Below, in pieces: positions 53,307-62,298 of a stretch of DNA of 64,000 nucleotides. Position numbers and translations under genes: made by a program. Origin of the DNA: Paenibacillus sp. 1781tsa1. Its GTDB lineage: Bacteria > Bacillota > Bacilli > Paenibacillales > Paenibacillaceae. The stretch covers positions 4,712,001-4,776,000 of the forward strand of contig NZ_JAMYWY010000001.1 in assembly GCF_024159265.1 (NCBI RefSeq), given 5' to 3'. Every line of letters starts with the position of its first letter. Positions within the stretch are counted from its first letter, which is position 1. The notes under the pieces were generated by a model. That model was not told where the DNA came from and did not search any database. It saw nothing but the letters and a program-made list of their open reading frames with translations.

Positions 53307-53457
53307 CTTATTACATAAAGATGATTTAAAGTTAAGATACAATCTATTTTACTCTGTTTAAAGCTTTTTTGCATCCATATTTCAGAAAATTGTCCCATTA
53401 TTTTAGGCCCAATGACCTATCGACAAATTTAGACGTTTTTTTGCTTTTATTCTACGC

Positions 53458-53486
53458 TTGACTTTGGTTCTCTTAAACTGTAATAT
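53458..53486 (+). promoter_or_regulatory. Sigma-A promoter of rpsD
   Basis: TTGACT (53458-53463), 17-base spacer, TAATAT (53481-53486). The 53336-53457 stretch between the two divergent promoters is AT-rich and holds nothing else recognised. Confidence 0.8.
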
Positions 53487-53489
53487 AAA

Positions 53490-53682
53490 TTGTTGATGAA
53501 GACTACTAATGGGTCTTTAAATTTGGGCATTACCGGTTGTGTCACCCTCATTCTTTTTGTTGCTTTCAGGACAGCGGCTGAACTTTCCTGATCGTTCTAT
53601 GCGAGGCCAAGCCCGCATCAACAAATTGGAGCGCAAACAGAGCCCTAATATGAACTTTAACTAAAAAGGAGCTACTTTAAAC
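53490..53682 (+). promoter_or_regulatory. rpsD leader, possible S4 autoregulatory region
   Basis: About 190 bases between the promoter and rpsD contain an AAGAC/GTCTT hairpin, a GC-rich block (GACAGCGGCTG) and GCGAGGCCAAGCCCGC with paired GC arms. In B. subtilis S4 represses its own synthesis by binding the rpsD leader. I cannot match the published fold by eye. Confidence 0.45.
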
Positions 53683-54282
53683 ATGGCACGTTACACTGGT
53701 CCTAAATTTAAATTGAGCCGTCGCCTCGGCATTTCCCTTAGCGGAACAGGCAAAGAATTGAAACGCCCTTTCCCTCCAGGTCAGCACGGAGCTAACCAAC
53801 GCAGAAAAATGAGCAACTACGGTATGCAATTGCAAGAAAAACAAAAATTGCGCCACATGTACGGTTTGGGCGAGAAGCAATTCCGCACACTGTTCTCTAA
53901 AGCTCAAAAAATGCAAGGTATTGCCGGTGAGAACTTCATGTTCTTGCTTGAGTGCCGCCTTGACAACCTCGTTTACCGCCTTGGGTTTGCTAACTCCCGC
54001 GCTGGAGCGCGTCAGTTGGTAGCACACGGTCACGTAACTGTAAACGGCAAAAAAGTCGATATCGCTTCTTACCAAGTAAGCACTGGCGATGTAATCGGCT
54101 TGCGTGAGAAGAGCCGCGCTCTTTCTTCCGTTAAAGAAGCTTTGGAAGGTCGTTCGCATCTTCCAGCATACGTTGAATACAACGAAGCAGCTGTAGAAGG
54201 TAAATTCATCCGCTTGCCTGAGCGTGCTGAATTGTCCCAAGACATCGATGAAAAACAAATCGTCGAGTTCTACAACCGTTAA
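53683..54282 (+). CDS. rpsD: Small ribosomal subunit protein uS4
   Basis: 199 residues. ARYTGPKFKLSRRLGISLSG and KRPFPPGQHG start the N-terminal helical domain; the S4 RNA-binding fold follows (RLDNLVYRLGFANSRAGARQ, VNGKKVDIASYQV). uS4 nucleates 30S assembly by binding the 16S 5' domain. There is no N-terminal zinc cysteine cluster, as in the C-minus S4 form. Codon use is strongly biased, as for a highly expressed gene. It stands alone with its own promoter and terminator. Confidence 0.98.
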   Translation: MARYTGPKFKLSRRLGISLSGTGKELKRPFPPGQHGANQRRKMSNYGMQLQEKQKLRHMYGLGEKQFRTLFSKAQKMQGIAGENFMFLLECRLDNLVYRLGFANSRAGARQLVAHGHVTVNGKKVDIASYQVSTGDVIGLREKSRALSSVKEALEGRSHLPAYVEYNEAAVEGKFIRLPERAELSQDIDEKQIVEFYNR

Positions 54283-54312
54283 TCGTTGCATTCACATTAA
54301 AGTTTCAATCCA

Positions 54313-54346
54313 AACAGCTGTCGAGATTTTCTCGGCAGCTGTTTTT
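54313..54346 (+). terminator. Terminator after rpsD
   Basis: AACAGCTG-CGAGA and CTCGGCAGCTGTT stem with TTTT loop, followed by TTTTT. Confidence 0.9.
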
Positions 54347-54470
54347 CTATGCTTTTTTCTAATTATCTTCATTATAGGAACGTAAATAACGATATAAAAT
54401 ATAGACTCCCTTCAGGAGAAGCACACATCCATATTTACATCACAAGAATAACATCGAGGGGGATTAAAAC

Positions 54471-56576
54471 ATGCATTTTTTTCGCAATCGCAAGCTCGCT
54501 GTTAAGCTTGGACTTTTACTCGGGATCGTATTACTCTGTTGTATTGGAGCCCTGATTGCATTTAATACCAAATCCATTTACGACAAAAGCCTGCAGTACG
54601 GCGAAACCGTTGCTGGACAGGCAGCAAACCGGGCTACGAACGAGTTCATGACTGACATTAATCAGGTCAAAAACACGTTGGACACCATGAGTACTACGTT
54701 ATTGGATGCCGCTCAGAACGGATCACTCAACCGTGAAGAAATCGTCAGACTTCTTGAACAGTATTTGAAAAAGGACGAGAAAGTTTTTGGCTTTTATACG
54801 GGCTGGGAACCAAATGCCTTTGATGGAAACGATGCGGAGCACATCAACAAAAAAGAATATGATGATGCTACGGGGCGATTCGTTCCATACGTTATACGCG
54901 ATGGTAACTCCCTGCATTTTGAGCCTATGCCTACTTATGAGGGAAGCGGTGAAACTAGTACTTACTATCAGCAGCCCAAGAAAACCAAATCCATCTATTG
55001 GTCCGAGCCAGTTACCTATACGGTTGGCGGAAAAGAAACACTACTCGTTTCAATTGTCCTTCCTCTATTAGATGAAAACAAAAATTTTCTCGGCATTGTT
55101 GGGGCCGACTTTACCATTGATCGTTTTCAGCAAAATATAGCTTCACTTAATCCGGATCAGGGTTATGCCATGCTTATCACTAGCGAAGGACAGATTGCTG
55201 CACACGGCTCCAAACCGGAACTGGCTAATGAAGGAGCCCTAATTCCATCTGATATGAAGACGGTCATTCAGCGTATACAGTCCGGCGAGTCTCAGTTTTA
55301 TGCCACGGACCCTGAAGTAGGGGAAGAATTGTTTATTGCCGAACCTGCCAAGTTACAAGGAACAGATTCGAACTGGTATCTTGTATCGGCGCTGCCAAAG
55401 AGCCACATCCTTCAACCCTTCTATGACAGCTTGAATTGGTCCATACTGATTGCCGCATTGGCTGTACTTCTGCTTGCAGGCGTGGTTACCTACACCATCA
55501 TCTCCATTGTAAGACAGCTGAATCAAGTCAATATCGTCGCTGGACAGCTGGCTGATGGAGATTTAACACAGAAGTTACCGGTACGATCCAAAGATGAATT
55601 TGGTGTCATGGCGGGTCATATGAATCAGATGATGGATACACTGCGTCATACCATATCGGTTATATCCGAACATGCTCTATCTGTGGGCTCTACCTCTCAA
55701 CAGTTGACCGCAGGTGCTGAAGAAACAGGTAAAGCCGCCGAACTGATTGCATTAACAGGAGTCGAACTTGCAGATAAAGCAGGTAAACAGGTGCAGGAGC
55801 TACAAGAGTCCTCCCGTTCCATGAATGAAATATCTGCAGGGATCGGAAGAATTGCAAAGGCCGCCTCCGATGTATCCGATTCATCGCGAACGGTGGCCGA
55901 ACGAACAAGCGTCGGGACTGATAAGATTCAGTCCGCCATGCGTATGGTCGATAGTGCCACTTCTTCTGTGCAGACGTCGATGACCGCACTGGAGAATTTC
56001 CGCCAACGTTCGGAAGAGATTGGCCACATTACAGGCATGATTACGGAAGTTAGCCGTCAAACCAATCTTCTTGCACTTAATGCTTCCATTGAAGCATCAC
56101 GAGCAGGTGAGCACGGACGCGGGTTTGGTGTTGTTGCTTCCGAGATTCGTAATCTGGCTGAACAATCCAGATTATCAGCAGCGCAGATTGCAGAGTTAAT
56201 TCATACTGTTCAGCAAGAGGTCCTTTCTCTCGTTGAAAATATGGAACAAGGGAACTCCGAAGTTAGTCACATCGCAGAAGTCATTAATGAAAGTGGTGAA
56301 CTATTCCTCTCCATTTCATCACAGATTTCAGATGTTAATGAGCAGATTGAGCATGTCTCAGCCATTGCGCAGCAGATGTCAGCTGGATCACAGCAGGTTG
56401 ATGCCACATTAGTGCAACTCAAAACCATTGGTCATGAGACAGCAGATCACGCAACTCGTGTTGCCTCTGCCTCTGAAGAACAACTTGCATCCATGGAAGA
56501 GATTACGGCGGCATCTGCTTCACTGGCTAATCTTACCCAGGAACTATTAGAGCTGATTCAACGCTTCAAAACCTAA
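54471..56576 (+). CDS. Methyl-accepting chemotaxis protein with dCache ligand domain
   Basis: 701 residues. A first membrane helix (about 8-32), an extracellular dCache domain (about 40-315, with FGFYTGWEPNAFDG and WYLVSALPKS), a second helix (about 323-345), a HAMP domain (RQLNQVNIVAGQLADGDL onward) and the cytoplasmic signalling coiled coil. The hairpin tip, near 525-555, reads TNLLALNASIEASRAGEHGRGF. Such receptors signal through CheA/CheW; the double Cache fold often binds amino or organic acids. AGGGGG lies before the ATG. A weak AACGATAT-like motif upstream was considered as a sigma D -10 and not accepted. Confidence 0.94.
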   Translation: MHFFRNRKLAVKLGLLLGIVLLCCIGALIAFNTKSIYDKSLQYGETVAGQAANRATNEFMTDINQVKNTLDTMSTTLLDAAQNGSLNREEIVRLLEQYLKKDEKVFGFYTGWEPNAFDGNDAEHINKKEYDDATGRFVPYVIRDGNSLHFEPMPTYEGSGETSTYYQQPKKTKSIYWSEPVTYTVGGKETLLVSIVLPLLDENKNFLGIVGADFTIDRFQQNIASLNPDQGYAMLITSEGQIAAHGSKPELANEGALIPSDMKTVIQRIQSGESQFYATDPEVGEELFIAEPAKLQGTDSNWYLVSALPKSHILQPFYDSLNWSILIAALAVLLLAGVVTYTIISIVRQLNQVNIVAGQLADGDLTQKLPVRSKDEFGVMAGHMNQMMDTLRHTISVISEHALSVGSTSQQLTAGAEETGKAAELIALTGVELADKAGKQVQELQESSRSMNEISAGIGRIAKAASDVSDSSRTVAERTSVGTDKIQSAMRMVDSATSSVQTSMTALENFRQRSEEIGHITGMITEVSRQTNLLALNASIEASRAGEHGRGFGVVASEIRNLAEQSRLSAAQIAELIHTVQQEVLSLVENMEQGNSEVSHIAEVINESGELFLSISSQISDVNEQIEHVSAIAQQMSAGSQQVDATLVQLKTIGHETADHATRVASASEEQLASMEEITAASASLANLTQELLELIQRFKT

Positions 56577-56607
56577 TGTAAGTTACCAGCAATACGACAA
56601 ATCATTC

Positions 56608-56650
56608 AGGCCACCCTATGCACCTCAGCATAGAGGTGGCCTGCTAATTT
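56608..56650 (+). terminator. Hairpin after the chemoreceptor gene, probable weak terminator
   Basis: AGGCCACC and GGTGGCCT outer arms with an inner CTATGC/GCATAG stem; the following T-tract is short (GCTAATTTT). Confidence 0.5.
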
Positions 56651-56767
56651 TGGCTTACAACTCATGAAATGTGCCTCAATATCGCATGATATATAGCATA
56701 ATGCATGGCAGAATGGCAAATTTCGACCATTACTTGTATTTCTCAGGCATGCAAACCCGCCTTTTTA

Positions 56768-56776
56768 TGCTATAAT
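56768..56776 (+). promoter_or_regulatory. Extended -10 promoter of the class A PBP gene
   Basis: TGCTATAAT, an extended -10 with perfect TATAAT, 30 bases before the ATG. No good -35 is visible, which is usual with extended -10 promoters. Confidence 0.55.
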
Positions 56777-56805
56777 AAGTGCTGTTAAAAGGAGGAAGAC
56801 ACTGA

Positions 56806-59800
56806 ATGGTTGATGTTAATAAGAAAAAGCCCGATGAACAGACTGTACGCAAACGTAGCTTTGCCCGCAGACTGGGAAGTTTCGTCAAATGGATGGTTGT
56901 CCTTGGATTTATGGGGGCACTATTTGTAGGCGGTGCTTTGATGGGATACGTCAGTTCCATTGTGAAAGACGAGCCTGTCCGTTCAAGGGCCCTGATTGAA
57001 CAAAAAGTCAGCGAAAACTCCATCACAGGCTTTGCTTACTTTGCCGACGGCAGTCCGATCGGTCAATTACGTACGGAAGAAGACAGGCGTCCGGTCACTA
57101 CGGACCAGATCCCACAAAAGGTTATTGATGCAGTCATTTCGATTGAAGACAATCATTTTTACGAACATAAAGGTGTAGACATGAGCGGAACACTACGTGC
57201 CGTGAAACAAAAAGTGCTGAAAGAATCAGTACAAACCGGTGGTAGTACACTGACTCAGCAATTGGCACGTCGTGTGTTTTTGAATCTGGATCGCACGGAA
57301 GATCGAAAAGTGAAAGAAATCTTGCTCTCACTTCGACTCGAACGTTTCCTGACCAAAGACGAGATCATGACAGCCTATCTGAACAAAGTTCCTTTTGGTA
57401 ATGGTTCCAGCGGATACAACGTTTATGGAATCAAAGCGGCCGCCAAAGGATTGTTTAATATTAACGATCTCGAAAAAATAAACATAGCTCAGGCCGCTTA
57501 TTTGGTTGGATTACCTCAGTCGCCCTCTTCCTACTCCGCCTTTAATGGTAAAGGGGATTTTGTAGAGGAAAAATTTGATCGCGCAATCAACCGTCAGCAT
57601 CTGGTACTGCGCCGTATGCTTGAACTGGGTAAAATCAATCAATCCCAGTATGATGAAGCTCTTGCTTTTGATATCAAAAGCTCACTCGCTCCGAAGACCA
57701 TCAAGGCTTACAATACTTATCCATATCTTATGATGGAAACGGAACGACAAGCTGCACAGATTTTGATGAAACAATTGAATTCCGACACAGCTGAATCTAC
57801 AGACAAAGGTACGGATGCAGACACACCTCAGAAGGAAAGCAGTGCATTATTAGAGGAAGCTCAGACGCAACTGCGGACAGGTGGATATCGCATCTACACG
57901 ACCATCAACAAAAGTATCTACAAAACGATGCGTACCATTGCTGAAGATGACAGCAACTTCTCAGCAGATGATCCTGTCAAAGGAAAAGAACAAACTGCTG
58001 CCATGCTGATTAATCACAAAACGGGTGCTATTCTTGGCATGATTGAGGGACGGGATTTTCAAGATGAACAGATGAACTACGCAACGCAGATGATACGTCA
58101 GCCAGGTTCAACGATGAAACCAATAGCTGCTTATCTTCCTGCGTTAGATGAAGGTCTTGTTCAGCCTGCTTCAATTATTGATGACTCACCGATCATTTTG
58201 AAAAGTGGACCGAGCGGGTACCACATTGCAAAGAACGCTAACAACCGTTACCAAGGACTTGTTACGGCCCGAAGAGCACTGAATTACTCACTTAATATAC
58301 CGGCTTTGAAATTGTTCAATGAAGAAGTCGGGATCGACAAAGCGTGGGCCTTCGCCAAGAAATTAGGAATCACCACGATTCAGAAGGAAGACTATCAGGC
58401 ACAGACCGGTGTTCTCGGAGGTCTCCAATACGGTGTAACCGTTGAAGAACTGACCAGTGCCTATGGTGCCATCGCTAATAAGGGTGTATATAACGATTCC
58501 TACATGATTAGCAAAATTGTAGATTCCAAAGGCAACATCGTCTACAAACACGATACTGAACCTGTTCAAGCCTTCTCGGAGCAGACAGCATATCTCATGA
58601 CCGATATGCTGCGGACCGTTATTACAGAAGGAACGGCAGATAAAGTACGTGAGAATTACAAATATTCGAAGAGTGTGCCGATTGTAGGTAAAACGGGTTC
58701 CACTCAAAACTATGCAGATGTCTGGTTTGAAGGCTATACACCAGATGTCACACTTGGCGTGTGGGTTGGATACAAACAGCCGGTGAATACGCTGGAAAGC
58801 AAATCACAGCGAAAACGTGCGCAGCAACTGTGGTCGAAAATCCTGAATGAAGTGATCGATACGCAAAAAGATCTGTTCGTCACGGATTCGTTCAAAAAAC
58901 CATCTGGCATCGAAACGCGCACGGTATCGGCTTACAGCGGTAAGTTGCCAACATCCATGACTGACAAATTTGTTACGGATATTTTCAACAGCAAGTTTGT
59001 TCCGAAGGATAGCGATGATGGTGTCGCCAAAGCCAAATACATTACTTACAATGGTGTAAACTATATTCCGCGTGATGGAACACCTTCGGACATGTTGAAG
59101 GAAAAAACAGTAATCAAGCGTAAAAAGCCAATCTCGGATCTCATCAAAGAATTGCAAAATGCATTCTCACGTATGAGTCGACATGAGTCACTTGCTTATT
59201 ACCTTCCTGAAGATGCTGATGCAGACATGCCAACACAGATTGATCCAAGAACAGATAATGGCAAAACTCCTGATGCACCAGGTAACGTACGAATCTCAAC
59301 CTCGGGTGACAGAGCTGTCATTACATTCAATGCCACACCTGAAAATGATGTCGTGGGTTATCGTCTGTATCGTTCTGTAAACGGTGGAGGATTCCAGAAC
59401 CAAGGTCAGGTTGTCCTGACCGGTGAATCCAGATCATTCTCTGCATATGCAGCTCAAGGCGGCAACTTCGCCTTCTATGTAACCGCAGTGGATGTTGCTG
59501 GCAGAGAGTCTTCTCCTAGCGCAACCGTAAATAGTGCTGGAAGTGTAGCTCCTCCTGTGGAAGAAGAGATTAATGAGCCGATTGAAGTTCCAGGCACAGT
59601 CATTACGCCGGAAGAAACGCAGACCGATAATACGACAACGACAGCCCCAGGCACACCGGGTCAAGTCAGCGTATCTGCCCTCTCTCAAGGATTGCGCATT
59701 CAATGGGCGTCAACTCCGGACGCAGATAGTTATGCTGTATTTTACAGCGAAACAGGCTCGGCTCCTTACACCAAAATTGGAACGACAGCGGGCAATACCA

Positions 59801-59904
59801 TGGATTATGGCGTACCCGCATCTACCAGTGGATGGTTCAAGGTATCTGCAAGCAACAGTGCGGGTGAATCCGAACCTTCCGCGGCCGTACATTTTCAACC
59901 CTGA
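56806..59904 (+). CDS. Class A penicillin-binding protein with C-terminal fibronectin III domains
   Basis: 1032 residues. One signal-anchor helix (about 30-50), then a glycosyltransferase domain: EDNHFYEHKGVD with catalytic Glu114, GGSTLTQQLARRVFLN and KEILLSLRLERFLTKDEIM. The transpeptidase domain follows, with SxxK at Ser435-Lys438 (PGSTMKP), a YSLN motif and KTG at 629-631. After the PBP core come two fibronectin type III-like modules (about 820-905 and 940-1032) joined by a Glu/Thr/Pro-rich linker. It is bifunctional in cell-wall synthesis. AAAGGAGGAAG precedes the ATG. The fibronectin tail is common in Paenibacillus and Bacillus PBP1 homologues. Confidence 0.93.
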   Translation: MVDVNKKKPDEQTVRKRSFARRLGSFVKWMVVLGFMGALFVGGALMGYVSSIVKDEPVRSRALIEQKVSENSITGFAYFADGSPIGQLRTEEDRRPVTTDQIPQKVIDAVISIEDNHFYEHKGVDMSGTLRAVKQKVLKESVQTGGSTLTQQLARRVFLNLDRTEDRKVKEILLSLRLERFLTKDEIMTAYLNKVPFGNGSSGYNVYGIKAAAKGLFNINDLEKINIAQAAYLVGLPQSPSSYSAFNGKGDFVEEKFDRAINRQHLVLRRMLELGKINQSQYDEALAFDIKSSLAPKTIKAYNTYPYLMMETERQAAQILMKQLNSDTAESTDKGTDADTPQKESSALLEEAQTQLRTGGYRIYTTINKSIYKTMRTIAEDDSNFSADDPVKGKEQTAAMLINHKTGAILGMIEGRDFQDEQMNYATQMIRQPGSTMKPIAAYLPALDEGLVQPASIIDDSPIILKSGPSGYHIAKNANNRYQGLVTARRALNYSLNIPALKLFNEEVGIDKAWAFAKKLGITTIQKEDYQAQTGVLGGLQYGVTVEELTSAYGAIANKGVYNDSYMISKIVDSKGNIVYKHDTEPVQAFSEQTAYLMTDMLRTVITEGTADKVRENYKYSKSVPIVGKTGSTQNYADVWFEGYTPDVTLGVWVGYKQPVNTLESKSQRKRAQQLWSKILNEVIDTQKDLFVTDSFKKPSGIETRTVSAYSGKLPTSMTDKFVTDIFNSKFVPKDSDDGVAKAKYITYNGVNYIPRDGTPSDMLKEKTVIKRKKPISDLIKELQNAFSRMSRHESLAYYLPEDADADMPTQIDPRTDNGKTPDAPGNVRISTSGDRAVITFNATPENDVVGYRLYRSVNGGGFQNQGQVVLTGESRSFSAYAAQGGNFAFYVTAVDVAGRESSPSATVNSAGSVAPPVEEEINEPIEVPGTVITPEETQTDNTTTTAPGTPGQVSVSALSQGLRIQWASTPDADSYAVFYSETGSAPYTKIGTTAGNTMDYGVPASTSGWFKVSASNSAGESEPSAAVHFQP

Positions 59905-59927
59905 TTCAGGCATAGCGATCCAAAACA

Positions 59928-59968
59928 AGCCGCATCCTCAGACCGTATCTGAGGGTGCGGCTTTTTAT
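59928..59968 (+). terminator. Terminator after the PBP gene
   Basis: AGCCGCATCCTCAG and CTGAGGGTGCGGCT arms (one G-T pair), followed by TTTTTATTT. Confidence 0.9.
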
Positions 59969-59989
59969 TTGCACTTGTAGCAGCTAAAG

Positions 59990-60027
59990 AAGCCTGCTTT
60001 ATGCTAATGGCATAAAGCAGGCTTTTA
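59990..60027. terminator. Second hairpin between convergent PBP and acsA genes
   Basis: AAGCCTGCTTTATGC and GCATAAAGCAGGCTT, 15 perfect bases around a TAATG loop, with a short T-tract on the plus strand. On the minus strand it follows acsA by about 55 bases. Confidence 0.7.
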
Positions 60028-60079
60028 CAACCGATTCTAATGGTAGAGTCACCGGATTTGGCTTCGTAGAGTATTAACG

Positions 60080-61804
60080 TTAGTCTTCAATGGTGGATAG
60101 ATCTCCTGCCGGCAGATCAAGCTCCCAGGCTTTCAGGACACGGCGCATGATCTTGCCGGAACGTGTCTTGGGCAGCTTATCCTTAAACTCAATCTCACGC
60201 GGAGCAGCGTGGGCAGACAAGCCCTCTTTGACAAAACGATAGATCTCTTCTTTCAGCTCCGGTGTCGCCTCATATCCTTCACGAAGCGCCACAAAGGCCT
60301 TGATGATCTCCCCACGTGTCACATCCGGCTTACCGATTACACCCGCCTCTGCTACCGCAGGATGCTCCACGAGCTTGCTCTCCACCTCAAAGGGTCCGAT
60401 GCGCTCGCCTGACGAATTAATTACATCATCAATCCGTCCCTGGAACCAGAAATATCCTTCTTCATCCATATAAGCAGAGTCACCGGATACATACCAGCCC
60501 GTAAGCCTGAAATACTCCTCGTATTTCGCAGGGTTATTCCAGATCTTGGCCATCATGGATGGCCAAGGTGCCCGTATAGCCAGATTACCCATACTGTACG
60601 GCGGCAATTCCTGCCCGCGATCATCAATAATGGCTGCTTCAATGCCAGGCAATGGACGTCCCATGGAGCCAGGCTTAATCGGCATTCCGGGATAGTTACA
60701 GATCAACTGTGCACCTGTTTCCGTCATCCACCATGTATCATGAATTCGCTGACCATAGGCTTTCCATCCCCAACGAACAACCTCCGGATTGAGCGGTTCA
60801 CCGACAGACATGACATGACGCAGACTGCTCAGATCAAACTGGGCAATGGTCTCTTCTCCAGCTCCCATCAGCATACGGAAAGCCGTTGGTGCACTGTACC
60901 AGATCGTGACTTTGTTCTTCTGGATGGTGCTGTACCAATCTTGAGGACTGAAACGACCACCACGTATCACATTGGTCACTCCGTTGAGCCATGGAGCAAA
61001 GATACCGTAAGAAGTGCCTGTCACCCAACCAGGGTCAGCAGTGCACCAGTACACATCATCCTCACGTAAATCCAGAACAACCTTACCTGTATAATAGTGC
61101 TGAATCATGGCATTTTGAACATGGTACACCCCTTTAGGTTTACCGGTAGAGCCTGAGGTATAATGAATGAGCAAACCATCGTCACGATTCAACCACTCTA
61201 CTTCCATCTCATCCGAAGCGGCAGACATCTCTGCATCAAAATCGATGAGTCCTTCTTCCGTCTGCACGCCCCCACCCACAATGAATATATGTTTGAGTTC
61301 GGGCAACTCGGAACGTTTGATGCGTTTCAGTAATTCCGGAGTTGTGACGAGTGCTACTGCTCCGCTATCCTCCAGCCGATCCTTCACTGCCGTTTCCATA
61401 AAAGCTTCGAATAAAGGGCCCGCGATGGCTCCAGCTTTCAAGATACCCAGAAGACTGAAATACAGTTCAGGACTTCGAGGCATAAAAATAAACACCCGCT
61501 CTCCTTTGGTTATGCCATATTTGCGGAGAACATTTCCGAACCGACTTGACTGTTCGCTGAGATCAGCAAAAGTATAGGCCTCTTCACGTGAAGCATCGCT
61601 ATACAATAAAGCGGTTTTTCCGCCCCTTCCTTCCAGTACATGACGATCAATCGCTTCATGCGCCATGTTTACTTTTCCGCTGGCGTGCCACGTAAAGTGC
61701 CGTTCCACCGATTCCCAATCGAACCGGCTTCTCGCCTCCGTGTAATCGCCCAGATTAGATTCAGACACAACCGTTTGCAGCATCTCACCATGTGCTTGAC
61801 TCAT
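60080..61804 (-). CDS. acsA: Acetyl-CoA synthetase
   Basis: 574 residues, close to the B. subtilis AcsA length of 572. It makes acetyl-CoA from acetate, CoA and ATP. AMP-binding motif YTSGSTGKPKGVYHV, adenylation region DTWWMTETGAQ, hinge and SGERIGPFEVE, and the acetylation site TRSGKIMRR, Lys near 551. In B. subtilis that lysine is acetylated and inactivated by AcuA and restored by AcuC/SrtN. AAGGAGG precedes the ATG. A cre site lies about 80 bases upstream and acuA is divergent. Confidence 0.95.
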   Translation of the reverse strand: MSQAHGEMLQTVVSESNLGDYTEARSRFDWESVERHFTWHASGKVNMAHEAIDRHVLEGRGGKTALLYSDASREEAYTFADLSEQSSRFGNVLRKYGITKGERVFIFMPRSPELYFSLLGILKAGAIAGPLFEAFMETAVKDRLEDSGAVALVTTPELLKRIKRSELPELKHIFIVGGGVQTEEGLIDFDAEMSAASDEMEVEWLNRDDGLLIHYTSGSTGKPKGVYHVQNAMIQHYYTGKVVLDLREDDVYWCTADPGWVTGTSYGIFAPWLNGVTNVIRGGRFSPQDWYSTIQKNKVTIWYSAPTAFRMLMGAGEETIAQFDLSSLRHVMSVGEPLNPEVVRWGWKAYGQRIHDTWWMTETGAQLICNYPGMPIKPGSMGRPLPGIEAAIIDDRGQELPPYSMGNLAIRAPWPSMMAKIWNNPAKYEEYFRLTGWYVSGDSAYMDEEGYFWFQGRIDDVINSSGERIGPFEVESKLVEHPAVAEAGVIGKPDVTRGEIIKAFVALREGYEATPELKEEIYRFVKEGLSAHAAPREIEFKDKLPKTRSGKIMRRVLKAWELDLPAGDLSTIED

Positions 61805-61884
61805 GCTTGCCAGCCTCCTTCAACTCGACATTTCGATTCCCGTTAGGGGTTAATTCTCATTGCCTTTGTGTTGACTGAACTTCC

Positions 61885-61898
61885 AGTTAGCGCTTACA
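61885..61898 (-). promoter_or_regulatory. CcpA-binding cre site upstream of acsA
   Basis: Minus strand TGTAAGCGCTAACT agrees with the cre consensus TGNNANCGNTNNCA at every fixed base except the last. It lies about 95 bases downstream of the probable -10, so bound CcpA would block elongation. Repression of acsA by CcpA is established in B. subtilis; ccpA itself is at the end of this window. Confidence 0.75.
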
Positions 61899-61988
61899 TT
61901 AGTAGAGAGAACTTCTCATCATGTACTTGCTCGGCCAAACAGATGTTAACCATACTGTATTGAATTGTGAACATTTTTTGTCTACGCA

Positions 61989-61997
61989 ATTATAGCA
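61989..61997 (-). promoter_or_regulatory. Probable extended -10 promoter of acsA
   Basis: TGCTATAAT on the minus strand, an extended -10, about 185 bases before the acsA start, leaving the cre site inside the transcript. The -35 is poor. Confidence 0.5.
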
Positions 61998-62055
61998 AAT
62001 CTTTTCAATTGTCGTCTATGGCTTTTCAATTTTTTGGATTTTTGCTATAAATATG

Positions 62056-62273
62056 TGTTCAAGAAGATCGGTTTTCAGTACCAAGAAGATGGGATGAAGC
62101 TAGAAATGGAGTAGCGGAGCGTAGGGAAAACTACGTGAGCAACTAAAATGTTTCCTTTGGAAACATACTTCGTAAGCCTCCCGCTTATTTCGGGTGAATG
62201 CCATATTCGATGCTGATGATGCCGATAGGCATCCTTCGTAATCAAAAGCGTTCCTTTGTGAACAACCTCTATA
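62056..62273. repeat. Full-length copy of repeat family B between acsA and acuA
   Basis: The left end TGTTCAAGAAG-ATCG-GTTTTCAGTACC matches the left arm and loop at 43022-43067; the right end CTTTGTGAACAACCTCTATA matches its right arm and tail. The 170 bases between hold small inverted repeats (CGTAG/CTACG, GTTTCC/GGAAAC) but no open frame and no transposase. It resembles a non-autonomous mobile element. Confidence 0.75.
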
Positions 62274-62298
62274 AGTAGGAAAGAGAGGAGCATGAACC

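Noticed and set aside
53677..54291. A 204-codon minus-strand frame over rpsD
   Set aside because: Due to the strong codon bias of rpsD; no start signal.
54349..54470. Sigma D flagellar promoter before the chemoreceptor gene
   Set aside because: An AACGATAT resembles the -10 (GCCGATAT) at 6 of 8 positions, but no TAAA lies at the needed distance upstream.
61167..61577. A 136-codon plus-strand frame over acsA
   Set aside because: Antisense to a clear acetyl-CoA synthetase and without any coding signal of its own.
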